From contig JANTUC010000004.1 in assembly GCA_026873275.1 (NCBI GenBank), forward strand, positions 1,798,001 through 1,862,000: 64,000 nucleotides of DNA, given 5' to 3'. Origin of the DNA: Pseudopithomyces maydicus. Lineage: Eukaryota; Ascomycota; Dothideomycetes; Pleosporales; Didymosphaeriaceae. How positions within the stretch are numbered: the stretch's first letter is position 1; each line of letters opens with the position of its first letter. The translations under genes and the position numbers were made by a program. The notes beneath the pieces were generated by a model that made no database searches, had not been told where the DNA came from, and saw only the letters and a list, made by a program, of their open reading frames with translations. Positions 1 through 10,505 of this stretch are shown one piece after another.

Positions 1-2135
1 AGGTTTTTGACTTTTTGGAGAGCGCAGCGAAGAAGTACGGCATCGAGTTCTGGCCGCCCGGTGCAGGAATCATCCATCAGACCGTGCTGGAAAACTATTC
101 GGCCCCTGGTTTGATGATGCTTGGTACTGACAGCCACACACCGAACGCAGGTGGCCTCGGGGCTATTGCGATTGGTGTAGGTGGAGCGGACGCAGTGGAC
201 GCTCTTGTAGATGCCCCGTGGGAACTGAAAGCACCTAAGATCCTTGGTGTCAGGCTTGAAGGCGAGCTGAGCGGCTGGGCATCGCCAAAGGATGTGATCC
301 TGAACTTGGCTGGTCAACTCACAGTCAGAGTATGTCGGGCAGGATTACACCACTACTGATCAGGCTGACATGTCCCAGGGCGGAACTGGATACATCATCG
401 AATATTTTGGCCCGGGAGTCCAATCACTCAGCTGCACTGGCATGGCTACAATCTGTATGTGATATATGTACAACTGACCTGCCGATATTAACGATGGCCG
501 CAGGCAATATGGGAGCTGAAGTGGGCGCCACAACCTCTATATTCCCCTTCTCTCCTGCCCACATACCGTACTTGGAGGCAACGCACCGCGGACCTATTGC
601 CAAGGAGGCCTCGAAGATTGCAAACTCGCCAATGCAGCAAAACCTCCTGCGTGCTGATTCTGAAGCCGAGTACGACAAGGTCATCACCATCAATCTTTCA
701 ACACTAGAGCCCCACATAAACGGCCCTTTTACACCGGATCTTTCTACTCCGTTGTCCAAGTTCAAATCGGTAGTGGAAGAGAAAGATTGGCCCAAAACCT
801 TTGGTGCTGGTCTCATTGGTAGCTGCACGAACAGCTCCTATCAAGACATGACCCGATCTGAAGAGATTGTCAAGCAAGCTGAAGCTGCTGGTCTCAAGCC
901 CAAGGCCGACTTTTTTATTACCCCAGGTAGTGAGCAGATCCGCGCTACTCTCGATCGTGACAACACACTCTCCACCTTTACCGGTGCCGGCGGGGTTGTA
1001 CTCGCAAATGCATGCGGAGTAAGTTTTCTTTTCTTTTTCTTTTTTTTTCAAATCTATAGCCAGTGCGAAATTGACAAGATTCTAGCCGTGCATTGGGATG
1101 TGGAGTCGCACGGATGGTCCCCCCAAAGGCGAGGCCAATGCCATCTTCACGTCGTATAACCGAAACTTTCCCGGTCGCAACGATGGCAATCGTGGCACCA
1201 TGAACTTCCTTGCATCACCTGAATTGATCACCGCAATGTCTTATTCGGGCTCAACAACGTTCAACCCCATGACAGACAGCATACCTACTCCCTCTGGCAA
1301 GTCGTTCAAGTTTTCTCCACCCAAGGGCTCCGACCTCCCCTCCCAAGGCTTTGCGGATGGTAACCCGGCGTTCTTTGCAACACCCGGAGTACCTGATCCC
1401 ACGGTAGAGGTCGTTGTCGACCCTAATTCTACTCGTCTTGCTCTCCTTGACCCCTTCCCCCCGTTCCCCAACTCGGAATTAGAGTCCCTGCGAGTACTTT
1501 ACAAGGTCAAGGGACAATGTACAACAGATACGATTTCTGCCGCGGGCCCGTGGCTGAAGTACAAAGGACATCTTCCCAACATTTCGGAGAACACCTTAAT
1601 AGGCGCCGTCAATGCGGCGACTGAAGAGGTGAATGTAGCCTACGACGTTGACGGTAGCACTTCAGGAATTCCCGAACTCGCCAAGCGCTGGAAAGAGGCT
1701 GGACAGGAATGGCTTGTTGTTGCAGAACACAATTACGGAGAGGGGTCTGCGAGAGAACACGCTGCACTACAACCGAGATATCTGGGAGGACGCATCATTC
1801 TCGCCAAGTCGTTCGCCCGTATTCACGAGACGAATCTTAAGAAACAAGGCATCGTCCCTCTCACCTTCGCAAACGAAGCCGACTACGACTTGTTCGATGC
1901 ATGCGACAGTGTGGCGACGAGGGGCCTGCTAGACGTGCTCCATAGCGGTGGGAAGGGTGAAGTCCAGCTGGTGGTCAAGAAGAAGGATGGCAGCGAAAAG
2001 GTGGTCAAGACCAAGCACACGCTCAGCGAAGACCAAAGTGGCTTTGTGCTCGCTGGCTCTGCACTGAACCTGCTGGCGAGGAATGCGCAAGAGCAACGGG
2101 AGGAGGTGACGAGGCAAAACGAGCTGTCTGACTAG
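1..2135 (+). CDS. Aconitate hydratase, mitochondrial-type (ACO2-like), 5' truncated by window
   Basis: Interconverts citrate/isocitrate-type tricarboxylic acids with a [4Fe-4S] cluster; the ACO2 branch is linked in yeast and Aspergillus to the homocitrate step of lysine synthesis. Exons: <1..329, 379..454, 504..1018, 1086..2135, giving about 655 visible residues. The first exon reads in frame from base 3 with no start visible. Seen: [24 protein letters not shown], and the cluster cysteines in [10 protein letters not shown] and (across the third junction) NACGPCIG, then [13 protein letters not shown] and the swivel-domain stretch [18 protein letters not shown]. Joining the exons restores a continuous family sequence, which supports introns 330-378, 455-503 and 1019-1085. 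The [15 protein letters not shown] stretch looks more like the ACO2 paralogue than the main TCA enzyme (inference from memory of family members). Confidence 0.93.
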
Positions 2136-3747
2136 ATAAATTGGACAAAGCAAAAGCTTCTGCTTACATAGCAGATGGCCTGGGACTAGTATTATGGCGT
2201 TGTATATCTAGGAAACGGAAATGGAAAATTGTATATATGTCTGGGGCACTGGTGCATATAGCACAGGACGTTCCAAGAGTTGGGCCCTGGAAAATGCGTG
2301 GTCTGGGTGGCAGCGATCTGGCCATGTGGAGTATCAAGTACGCCTGGGCTCTGGTGGGCTTGAGCATCCTTGCAACTATGACGCCCGATGGATCTGTACC
2401 CTGTCTCCACAAACCCATGGCAGACAGACAGCATGTGGGTCATCGATTATTGTTTTGTACATGGTGGTATGGTTAGAAGCGCGCAGGAGGGCGAAGGGAC
2501 AAGAAGTAAAGAGGGTGGGGTCCAAGAGGGGCGGTGATAAGGAAAGGTCTGAGTTACGTACAGGATGTTGTGAGGTGGATCGATATCCATCTGGGTTTCT
2601 TTTTCCTAAGGGCAAATTGAATAAGTGAATTTGGCATAGTACTCGTGCAGCACGGCTAGACGGCCATTGCAAGGTTGCTTCAAAGCATGCATGTTCAAAA
2701 GTTGTCTAGCTGGGAGGTACGGGTGGGCTCTACTGATGGCAGATACCAGTCTGCAATGGCACCCAAGGGGTACAAGGATTCGTTTGCATGGTCGGAGCGA
2801 GATAGGAGCTTGCCGCAAGAGTTCATCTTTACGACGCAAGGCAAACTACCGGACAACAAGACGGACCATATGAACCAAGTTGGAGACGCGTCTAGGATGA
2901 TTTAGCTCTTACCTAGGTAAAGATATCTCTCAATTATTGTCTTTCCCCCCATGGATAGGCGTACCGACGTAGCAAAGACGCTGGAGATAGGTCCGTGGCG
3001 AGGGCAAATTTCGCTCAATCGCGAATGACTCTTATCGCGTGTAAATACCCGGAGAGGCATGCCTCTGACCGGTGACCCAAATCTACACCGGGACATAAAG
3101 TGCAACCGACTCTACTGTCAAGTGGCCCCAAGACGTGCCTTGGTGCCGAGAAAGCCACGCAATCAAGCCACCGCCAGTGCAGAAGCGGTAAGCGCGTACA
3201 GCATGCAAGCCTTTCATTGGTCTGCATGCCGCCTACCCGGAACGGTCGGGATGCATCCGTGGCCGTGCATACTGGTCACGGGACTTCCACCTAAGGCACT
3301 AGTGCAGTGCTCATGTCATCGGGCGTCCGCCGATCAAGAAACATATGCGAATTGGGCGAGAAACCTTCTCGCATTCGCCGAGGGCGTTCACGTCCTAGCC
3401 GTGTTTCCGATTACGAGCGCGGCAGGATTCTCCGCGCGGCAGGGTCCAGGGCTGCTGACGACCCAACGCTGCCCGTCAGCGACCCACTTGGGACGGGTAT
3501 GCGGTGATGTCTTGAGCATGCCCTCTTGGCTGGAGTCGAACATGCAAATATATAAGTCAGTCACATCCCGCCGGAGGGAAGAGAAGAAATATTCCGCCAA
3601 AAATCATCTTTAGAACACACACTTGGACCTGGCAGACTACCAAGACATATCATCACAAGTTACAATCAGACCTATCACCTATCCACTCCAATACTGCGAC
3701 CTTTGCCCATCAGGTCGCACTTGGATAAATTTGACCAACAAAGCCCG
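2136..3747. other. Intergenic: aconitase 3' flank and promoter of next gene
   Basis: No gene recognised. Several open frames up to 184 codons exist on both strands but show no family resemblance and lack a coherent start or exon context. A TATATAAG stretch near 3549-3556 and a pyrimidine/CA-rich leader at 3610-3700 are plausible promoter and leader elements of the gene starting at 3748. Confidence 0.5.
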
Positions 3748-4274
3748 ATGAAAGACCACTACGATAGCTCCGTCCACCCGCGCGATTTGACCGAAAGACT
3801 CAATCGCATCCAAAAGTCGCATTCGGAACCCAACGATGGAGACTGTAAGTTGCTACTACCTTCCATCCACTCTACACTCCTTCTGATTTGCCATTCACAG
3901 CCATCTCTCGACTGCCTCGATACCACCGAGCAGGAACCACCTCCTCTGAGACCTCGTCTCTCTCACACCTGCCCACCTTCCGCAAGACTGCAACCATGTC
4001 CACTACCGCTAGTGACGACACGCAAATGTCCTTGCGCAGTGGCCCGCTGGCACGAGAGTGCAAGGCGAACGCCGAGGTCCACAGAGGGGACTTCTCCAAG
4101 CCAAGAATCGGCCGCCGTCGACGGCAGAGTAATGAGAGTGAACAGAGCCACAAGACCGTGCCAGAGTTCCAGTACTACGGGAGACATGCGAACAGTTGGC
4201 TGTTCAACGATTTCAGCATTACTGATTCGGTCAAGAAAGGATGGAGCAAGATTTCTGGAAAGGGCCAAGAGTAA
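3748..4274 (+). CDS. Small conserved fungal protein of unknown function
   Basis: Two exons, 3748..3844 and 3901..4274, joined in phase (97 bases leave one base that completes a serine codon) to give 156 residues. The short intron has GTAAGT and CACAG. The N-terminus is acidic/polar (MKDHYDSSVHPRDLTERLNR), the middle is Ser/Thr and Arg rich (IGRRRRQSNESEQS near residue 105), and the C-terminus carries YYGRHANSWLFNDFSITDSV followed by KKGWSKISGK, a tail I associate with small hypothetical proteins in related ascomycetes. No signal peptide or membrane segment is seen. A basic patch could direct nuclear entry, but no function can be assigned. The upstream in-frame extension to 3703 begins with TTG, so the ATG at 3748 was chosen. 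Confidence 0.7.
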
Positions 4275-4806
4275 TGGCTATGACGCCGAGAGGGAGAGAT
4301 CATCGCTCGTTTTGGGGGCCGATTTCCGTTACGGATCGCTAGCAAACGTCTGGGGGCAGCGTAGAGGGGACGTTCGTATCGTCACTTCCTCCAGTGCCAG
4401 GACATCGCTGGCCTTTACTTATCACTACATACTAATTCCACCTTCACATCAACATCATAAAAAACAACAATCAGTCCTACCACAATCTTCTACTAATCGT
4501 CTCAGTCCTATCGTTGTGCATTTTTGCGATCACTGTTTGGCCGCACATCCCTGTCGTCCACTACGCCTCGTCCCGCTCAGCCACCCGGCTTCATGCAGTT
4601 GTTCTCGTGTGTACCCCTCTTCTGCACCAATCCTGGCCATTCAAGTACCGCCCACGTGCCCAAATATGCTGCGGATGTATCCCATCCTTCCCCGGTGCAC
4701 TACATTTAAATCCTCGAACAGCTTCGTGGTTGCCTTCTTCTGACCGGTTCACTGCCGCTGTACGGTTAACCGTTTCAGCGGCGTCTGATTGGTGCCTCGA
4801 ACTAAC
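4275..4806. other. Intergenic: promoter and CT/CA-rich leader of CorA-like gene
   Basis: No gene recognised. The segment 4430-4510 is rich in C, A and T with CACATCAACATCATAAAAAA, typical of fungal 5' leaders. Short overlapping open frames (4514-4837) have no family resemblance. Confidence 0.4.
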
Positions 4807-6603
4807 ATGTTTGATTTGTGCTCTGAACAACTGCTAAACAACAAGGAGAAGTTCGCCGCAAGAGACGGGCACCGATTTGCGGAGATATGGGTGTGCGACG
4901 TAAGTCTCGGTTGAGGATAAACATCTGTCACCAAATGTTGATTGGTATAGGACGAAAGATTGCCTGTGTATCGATCGGGTGATTTGAAGGAGAAAGAGAT
5001 CGCGAGTTGGGTGCACGAAGTATATCGTCCCACATTGTAATAGAACGAACAAGTCTAATTATTTTACAGGAGCGAACCACAGGTGGTCCAATACATTCTG
5101 GAACGCGCATCCTGTACGTTTGGGAACATTTGAGTGCTTTGACTATTTCTAATATACTCCAGATTGTCACCAAAACCATCAGGCAAGCAGTCGAACGGAA
5201 AGTTACCTTTCACGAGAGAGACATACCTGTTGCTATCTCGCGCCTGGCGTTTACCATCAACCTTCATTCGAGCGGTAACCCAAAAGTTGGCCATTGTAAC
5301 ACAATGCTCCGTTTCGCCTGTTTCGCCTCTCAGAAATTATCCCCCATCAAGTACTTCTTCGGAGACACCTCCCAGCGAAGGCTTCGAATTATGCTCACGA
5401 AATAGCACCATCTCCAACGACGCAAGGTGCCTTCTTGTTCGCGGAGATGTTGATTGGACATGGGATTATTCGCTCATCCAGATCGAGGATCCTGTAACCC
5501 ATACCATAAACTCTCTCATCGTTGGTCTTACTGCCACAGAGATTGACCTCCTTCTTTCCTACCTGAATCGCATCTCATCATCTTGCACTATTCCAACTCA
5601 TCCAGCTCTACTTCCCCTCATTCTGCTTGACCTAGCCACAAACGAAACGGCCTCGCTGGTGGAATTGCGCATCAAACTCATGAGCCAGATCCAGCAGCGT
5701 ACTGGCATGGATCGTTTCAACTCGCTCAAGAGCGCGACTGTAGCAGGTGACCGCGAGCCAAGAAAGAGCATATCAGACGAGAGAAAAGAATTGAATCTGG
5801 ATGCTGTCATGCTCCGCTTGACATGTTTGAGTGACTGGGTTGCCGCACAACGAGGTTTCATCGAGATCCAGGACCGCATCAGCAACATCTTAGCCGGCAT
5901 GATTGTGGGCGAGGAGACGCAACTCGACATGTTCCGCGAGAGATTGGCATTCGCGAGAGAGAGTCTCCTGGCTGCAGACCAAAAATGCGTCTATCTCGAA
6001 CGGTCCATTTCAGCGCAGGTACAAACAGTGTACTCGCTCATCGCACAGAAGGACAACCGTTTGAATCATTCGGCGACACGGGCGAGCTGTCAGATTGCCT
6101 CGGATTCGAGACGCATCGCTATACTCACCCGTCGTGACAGCACGGATATGCGCATTATCGCCGCCGTGACGCTCATCTTCCTCCCAGGTACTTTTGTCGC
6201 CACTGTATTTTCCACTGGATTGTTCGATTGGGGCCATGGCGACCCTACGCCTGCAGGATCTGACGGTGATGATGATAGTAGCGGGCAGATGATTTCAAGA
6301 TACATATGGGTTTACTTTATGCTGACCGGGGCACTTACTGCAGTGGTGTTGCTGGCGTGGGGTTTGTTCTCATGGGTTCAGAATAGGAAGATGGTTCGGA
6401 AGTTTGGGTTCGACCTTGATGAGGAGGAAGATGGTGGTTGGGAAGGGTGGGATGGAAAGAGCAAAGAGAGGAGAAGAGATATGCAGAGCACGTTCGTGGT
6501 CAGTACGAAACGGCCGACTGTGTGGAGACAGATGGTTGAGATAGCGACTACTTTGGGTAAAGGTCGTTTGGATAGTGAGGAAGACGATATCAAGGTAGCT
6601 TGA
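4807..6603 (+). CDS. CorA-like divalent cation transporter family membrane protein
   Basis: Four exons, 4807..4899, 4951..5019, 5070..5113 and 5163..6603, all joining in phase to 548 residues. The fungal CorA-like family is recognised from the N-terminal EIWVCDDERLPVYRSGDL block, the long soluble middle with helical segments (RLAFARESLLAADQ), and the C-terminal pair of membrane helices: the first (about IIAAVTLIFLPGTFVATVFS) is followed by a short acidic loop and a second helix YIWVYFMLTGALTAVVLLAW, then an acidic cytosolic tail. True CorA/Mrs2 channels carry GMN after the first helix; here the equivalent place reads STGLFDW, as in the fungal-specific branch, so Mg2+ transport is not proven. 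Likely plasma or organelle membrane. Start chosen because exon 1 matches the family N-terminus. Confidence 0.82.
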
Positions 6604-7422
6604 GACGAGAAGAGAGTCCGCTGGAATGTAATTTATCAGTATCTATGAGTCATCTTTCAAAGAATAGATAATGTACGATGTATCAAGACTCCAGTCGTTA
6701 CGAGTGACGGTACACTAGTGATAAGACTCTATATATGGATGCCGGTCGGGGCCCCTGTGTGCCCCTTACCACCGTGAGTCATCACTCACCAATGAGTCAC
6801 ACTCTCGCAGTGTGGATACTAAACGTGTATGCATTAAGAACCAGGAGTGTCGTTATGAATTTGTGACTATGCAACTCTACAACGATAGTAGTGCACGGAT
6901 ATCTATATTTCTTAAAATTCGTGCAGAAACTTATTGAAAGCATCTCATCATCGTGCTCCAAAAAACTGCAAGCCCAGAAAAGATGTGGGGTTCGGTTCTT
7001 TGTATAGTGTTCAGAGGCGTTGAACGTGTTCATTCCAGTCAACGAAAGGGATATGTGTGAGTAACAGCTTTCATGCCACTGTAGTCATACAGTTGATTCT
7101 ACCACCAGTGGCACACTTGAACTTTGACAATAAATAAAACGAGTTTAGTCCTTCCTGCACATCACCACCATTCACCGTGACTTTGAGAACGCCGCGATAA
7201 ACTTGCTATCTACTTTTTGACTCATAACCCATTATGTACGCCCGTTTTCAATCGTCTCAAGAGGGGTGGACAGCTTTTTCTCCATTATACATTTTCATCC
7301 AGTCAGCTAATACTCTGCTGCCGCTTTCCAAAAACACAAAACACAACAAACTTGCTATCTTCAAACTTCTTTTCCAAAGAATCAGTATCACAACGATACA
7401 TCATTTCTTCATTCATTTCATA
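6604..7422. other. Intergenic: 3' flank and leader of cysteine-rich gene remnant
   Basis: AT-richer than surrounding genes, no recognised gene. The last 150 bases before 7423 are a CT-rich leader. A minus-strand open frame 6797-7042 has no family resemblance. Confidence 0.4.
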
Positions 7423-8016
7423 ATGCCTAAAGTAACAGCACATAAGTCAGAGTCAGATGGAGTAAAATCTGATAAATGCGACTAATGTATATAGGAAGGA
7501 CGCCAGAAATGCCAAGAATGTCATCATACAGATAGGGATTGTACTCGAATACGTCCCCGAAATGTCCCGCTCATGGACCAGCATTATCAACCATACCCCA
7601 TCTCCAGTCGAGATCAGCCCTCGTCCACTGATCCAAGCACAACCCAACAATACGCTTATCCGCCTCCGACGTACAATGTATCACATGCCCAACAAACCTA
7701 ACAATACTTCTATTATTTGCCGAGTATTACACCACCTCGACCGCCAAATCTACCATGGCCAAGATGGACATATTGCAGGTGCAACGAAATTGGCAAAGCG
7801 GAGTTTTGCGACGGCGTATTTCCTTTTTCTATGCTTGGGAGTCCATGCAATGCTTGCAGAAATGCTGGGAGCTTTCGTTATCCTCCGCACAAGAGTCCTG
7901 TATCAGGACCCGCACAGAAAAAGCAGCAGCCCCCAAGAAGAGAAGGTTACCATCTCCGAAAAGACTGGCGGGCTCTTTGGAAGAAAGAGGCATCTACTAA
8001 AAAGATGCAGGGGTGA
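7423..8016 (+). pseudogene. Small cysteine-rich protein gene with one in-frame stop
   Basis: Unrecognised gene. ATG CCT AAA at 7423 is followed by a 63-base putative intron (7432..7494, GTAACA...TATATAG with a CTAAT branch-like site) and then one reading frame that runs 7495..8016 except for a single TAA at 7699-7701. The frame upstream of the stop has KCQECHHTDRDC, then a Pro/Gln/Tyr-rich spacer; downstream it has YCRCNEIGKAEFC and PCNACRNAG, i.e. paired CxC/CxxC zinc-ribbon-like motifs, and a basic tail. The same frame is coherent on both sides, so this looks like one about 175-codon protein interrupted by a nonsense codon. I tested GT/AG pairs that could splice out the stop and found none that keep frame. 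Family resemblance: small Cys-rich fungal hypothetical proteins, uncertain. Confidence 0.5.
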
Positions 8017-8168
8017 AGTTCTGTGATTACTATCTCGAAGCGGGCGGCAATTCGGCAGGCACACAGTTTGTGTGATCTTTTGTTGAATTTGCAATTCCTC
8101 GTCTACTATATCATATCAATCATCAATCATTTCATTCCCCATCGTAACAAAAATCTGAGATCCTGTCA

Positions 8169-9398
8169 TCAACAGATGCTCCTTGCTCCATTTCCACTCA
8201 GTGTCCAGTTAGAGTTGTCCGCACACGGACTCTCTTTCACCGTTGTCCCATCAACTTTCAACGTAATCCAAATATCCTTCGTATTCGGGAACTCCGTCCT
8301 CGCCGAAATTCTCACCTCCCCCCACCGTTCACAGTACCCCCGTTGATCCTCAAATTGTAGCAATTCTCAATTAATATCGCGTTGTTGCCGTTAGAAGCAA
8401 GATCGACCGTCCCGATCGTTGCACCGCCCGACTGGCTCACGCAGAAAACACCGCGGCCCCCGCCCCGGGACACAACCTTGTCCACTACGACGTTGTTAGT
8501 GTACGCCCCGGAGGCAAGCTGACCGTTGTTGTTGGCAAATCGCAGCGTTGCGTATCCCGTTCCTGCACCGACGTTGTTCCCGTCGACGAGGCCGACCCTC
8601 GCGTTGGTCGTCTTCTGCAACAATAGCCCAGATTCTCCGACATTTTTGGCGATGACCTGGTTAATGGTCAGGCCGTCAATGTTCCAGGTTTCTACGGCGT
8701 GGGAACCTGCGCCAGTCACGGTGATGACGTCCATCTTTACGTTTGTGTTGGCGGGATTGTCGCGGTCGAATCGGACTTGGACAGGTTAGCATACACGAGT
8801 ACTACCTAGCTTGCATGTCCTCTGGAAAGACGTGAACTTACTGCCTAGACCGCCGCTCAAATTCATGGTGATCTTTCCGAGCACTAGGTCTTTCGTACCG
8901 TAGAAACGTAAACCGAAGTAAGGATTACCCGTCATTGTGAGGTACGGGATCTGCACACCTTGCGTGTTCAAGCTCTCGATTGCGCCATGACCAGCACGAT
9001 TAGCAACATTGATGGTGCCGCAGCCTTCGAAAATCTTGCCACTTCCGATGGTGATGGTATTCGCGCCGATACTTCCAGATGCGATCACGCTGACCCTTTG
9101 ACCGCTGCCTGGGTGGCCATCAGCAAGTGTCCATACTTTGCAATAATCGACTATCGTCTGTGATATTGTATCAAAGATACGAGAAACGGAAGAATAAATC
9201 AGACTGACCGATCGAATCAACAGCGGCCTGGATCGCAGCGCGGTAATCAGAGCCAGTGTACACAGTGGAGGATCCTTTAGTGGCAGTGAAGGAAGAACCC
9301 GAGCCAGTGACCTTCGCATTTGGAGTTCCAGAACCACACTGTGCAGCTGCAGTCGAGAGGAATGTCAATACCGCTACGAAGATTGACAGTTTAGCCAT
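8169..9398 (-). CDS. Secreted right-handed beta-helix protein (pectin-lyase fold), one frameshift
   Basis: Exons on the minus strand: 9398..9209, 9108..8842, 8775..8169; the last needs one extra base near 8315-8320 to stay open, giving about 354 residues. Residues 1-19 are a signal peptide (MAKLSIFVAVLTFLSTAAAQ). The body has short hydrophobic repeats typical of parallel beta-helix enzymes: GKIFEGCGTINV, PYFGLRFYGTKDLVLGKI, GSHAVETWNIDGLTINQVI, GGGRGVFCVSQSGGATI and ILIENCYNLRI. The fold groups it with secreted pectate-lyase or GH28-like proteins acting on plant wall polysaccharide, but I cannot point to catalytic residues. The frame breaks in a run of six G (minus strand); beyond it the other frame continues EVRISARTEFPN through KESPC to a natural stop. 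A CTATATA element lies about 70 bases upstream of the start. The second intron ends in AAG. Confidence 0.75.
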
Positions 9399-10505
9399 AT
9401 TTGCTGATGGCTTAGGAAAAGGAAAACAACAATTCGCAGCCCATCGAGTAGAGGTCTGGAAGCAAAGGTATATAGTAGCGGTGGCTTTTGCAACGAGTCT
9501 GTCTCTGTCCCAGCTCGGTCTAATGCGCTCACTATACTGTAAGCAAAGATATTTCTTCCGTCTTGTCTTCCACGGTCGCTTGGCAAGACGGTGATGACTC
9601 GAATAGGCAAATTAGGCTTTTTGCATCTAGAGTTCAGGATACCAAGCCTCTTAAGCCTGACTATTGTCCAATGATCATTCCAGGGGTCTGCAGCTATCCC
9701 CGCAATATGCACTCCGGATCGACGTATGTTCGGGGCATGCTTGCCCGACAGTCATATATGCGTATTGCGAGGTCGACGTTACGTAGAATGGAACCGATGC
9801 AGGCCAAGCGTTCCATATGAGCAACCGATCCCAGCAAGATGGAGATCGCTTCAAGGTAGAGGTGGAGACGAGAAGGTTGGCACAATGCCGAGAAATACAT
9901 GGTTATCTATTTAAAACACGCTTCTTGACCTGCAATTCTCCGGTGTTAGCTTGAAGTAGTCATGGAAATTGGACGGAAAGGTGGTTCGCAACTCGTAAAT
10001 CCACAAATCGTGATATTCAGTTTCTAAAAGCAATTGGTCGGTCGTGATCATTCCAACACCCGAAGCTCCAAAGCAGAGCATTGCCCATAATACACATTGC
10101 TGCTATCATACATAAGGCTGTCACTTCAGTGTACCGTGACCATCCTGATACATTATAGGCAGATCCAACAATTCGTCTCTTCCCTAGTACATGCCCCCCC
10201 CCCCCCCCATATAGTACTGACACCCAGAATACTTAATGCAACAAGTACCATCCGAACACCATAGTACCATGCAATTGAACGCTGTGAAAGCCGCAAGGTC
10301 GACGGCCGCATAACGCCATCGCTAACAGAACGAAAAGTAAAAGAAATGGATCGGGGTAATATTCATGCGGTTATAGGTGATGTACAAGTTAGTGTCGATA
10401 GTGCCAGATCATGTGTTGATTGTTTTGAAAAAGCAGTAGCTGAATATGAGCTGACTAGGTGCAAATGCTTGGTAGGGCAAAACGCTGTCATCCCCTCGTG
10501 CCAGA
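9399..10505. other. Intergenic between beta-helix and SOG2 genes
   Basis: No gene recognised. Contains a 15-base C run at 10194-10208. The left part is the promoter of the minus-strand beta-helix gene and the right part the 3' flank of the minus-strand SOG2 gene. Confidence 0.5.
10194..10208 (+). repeat. Poly-C tract (C15)
   Basis: Fifteen consecutive C bases between genes, read directly. Confidence 0.95.

Noticed and set aside
3059..3613. 184-codon plus-strand frame
   Set aside because: No family resemblance, several competing frames, and it overlaps the likely promoter of the gene at 3748.
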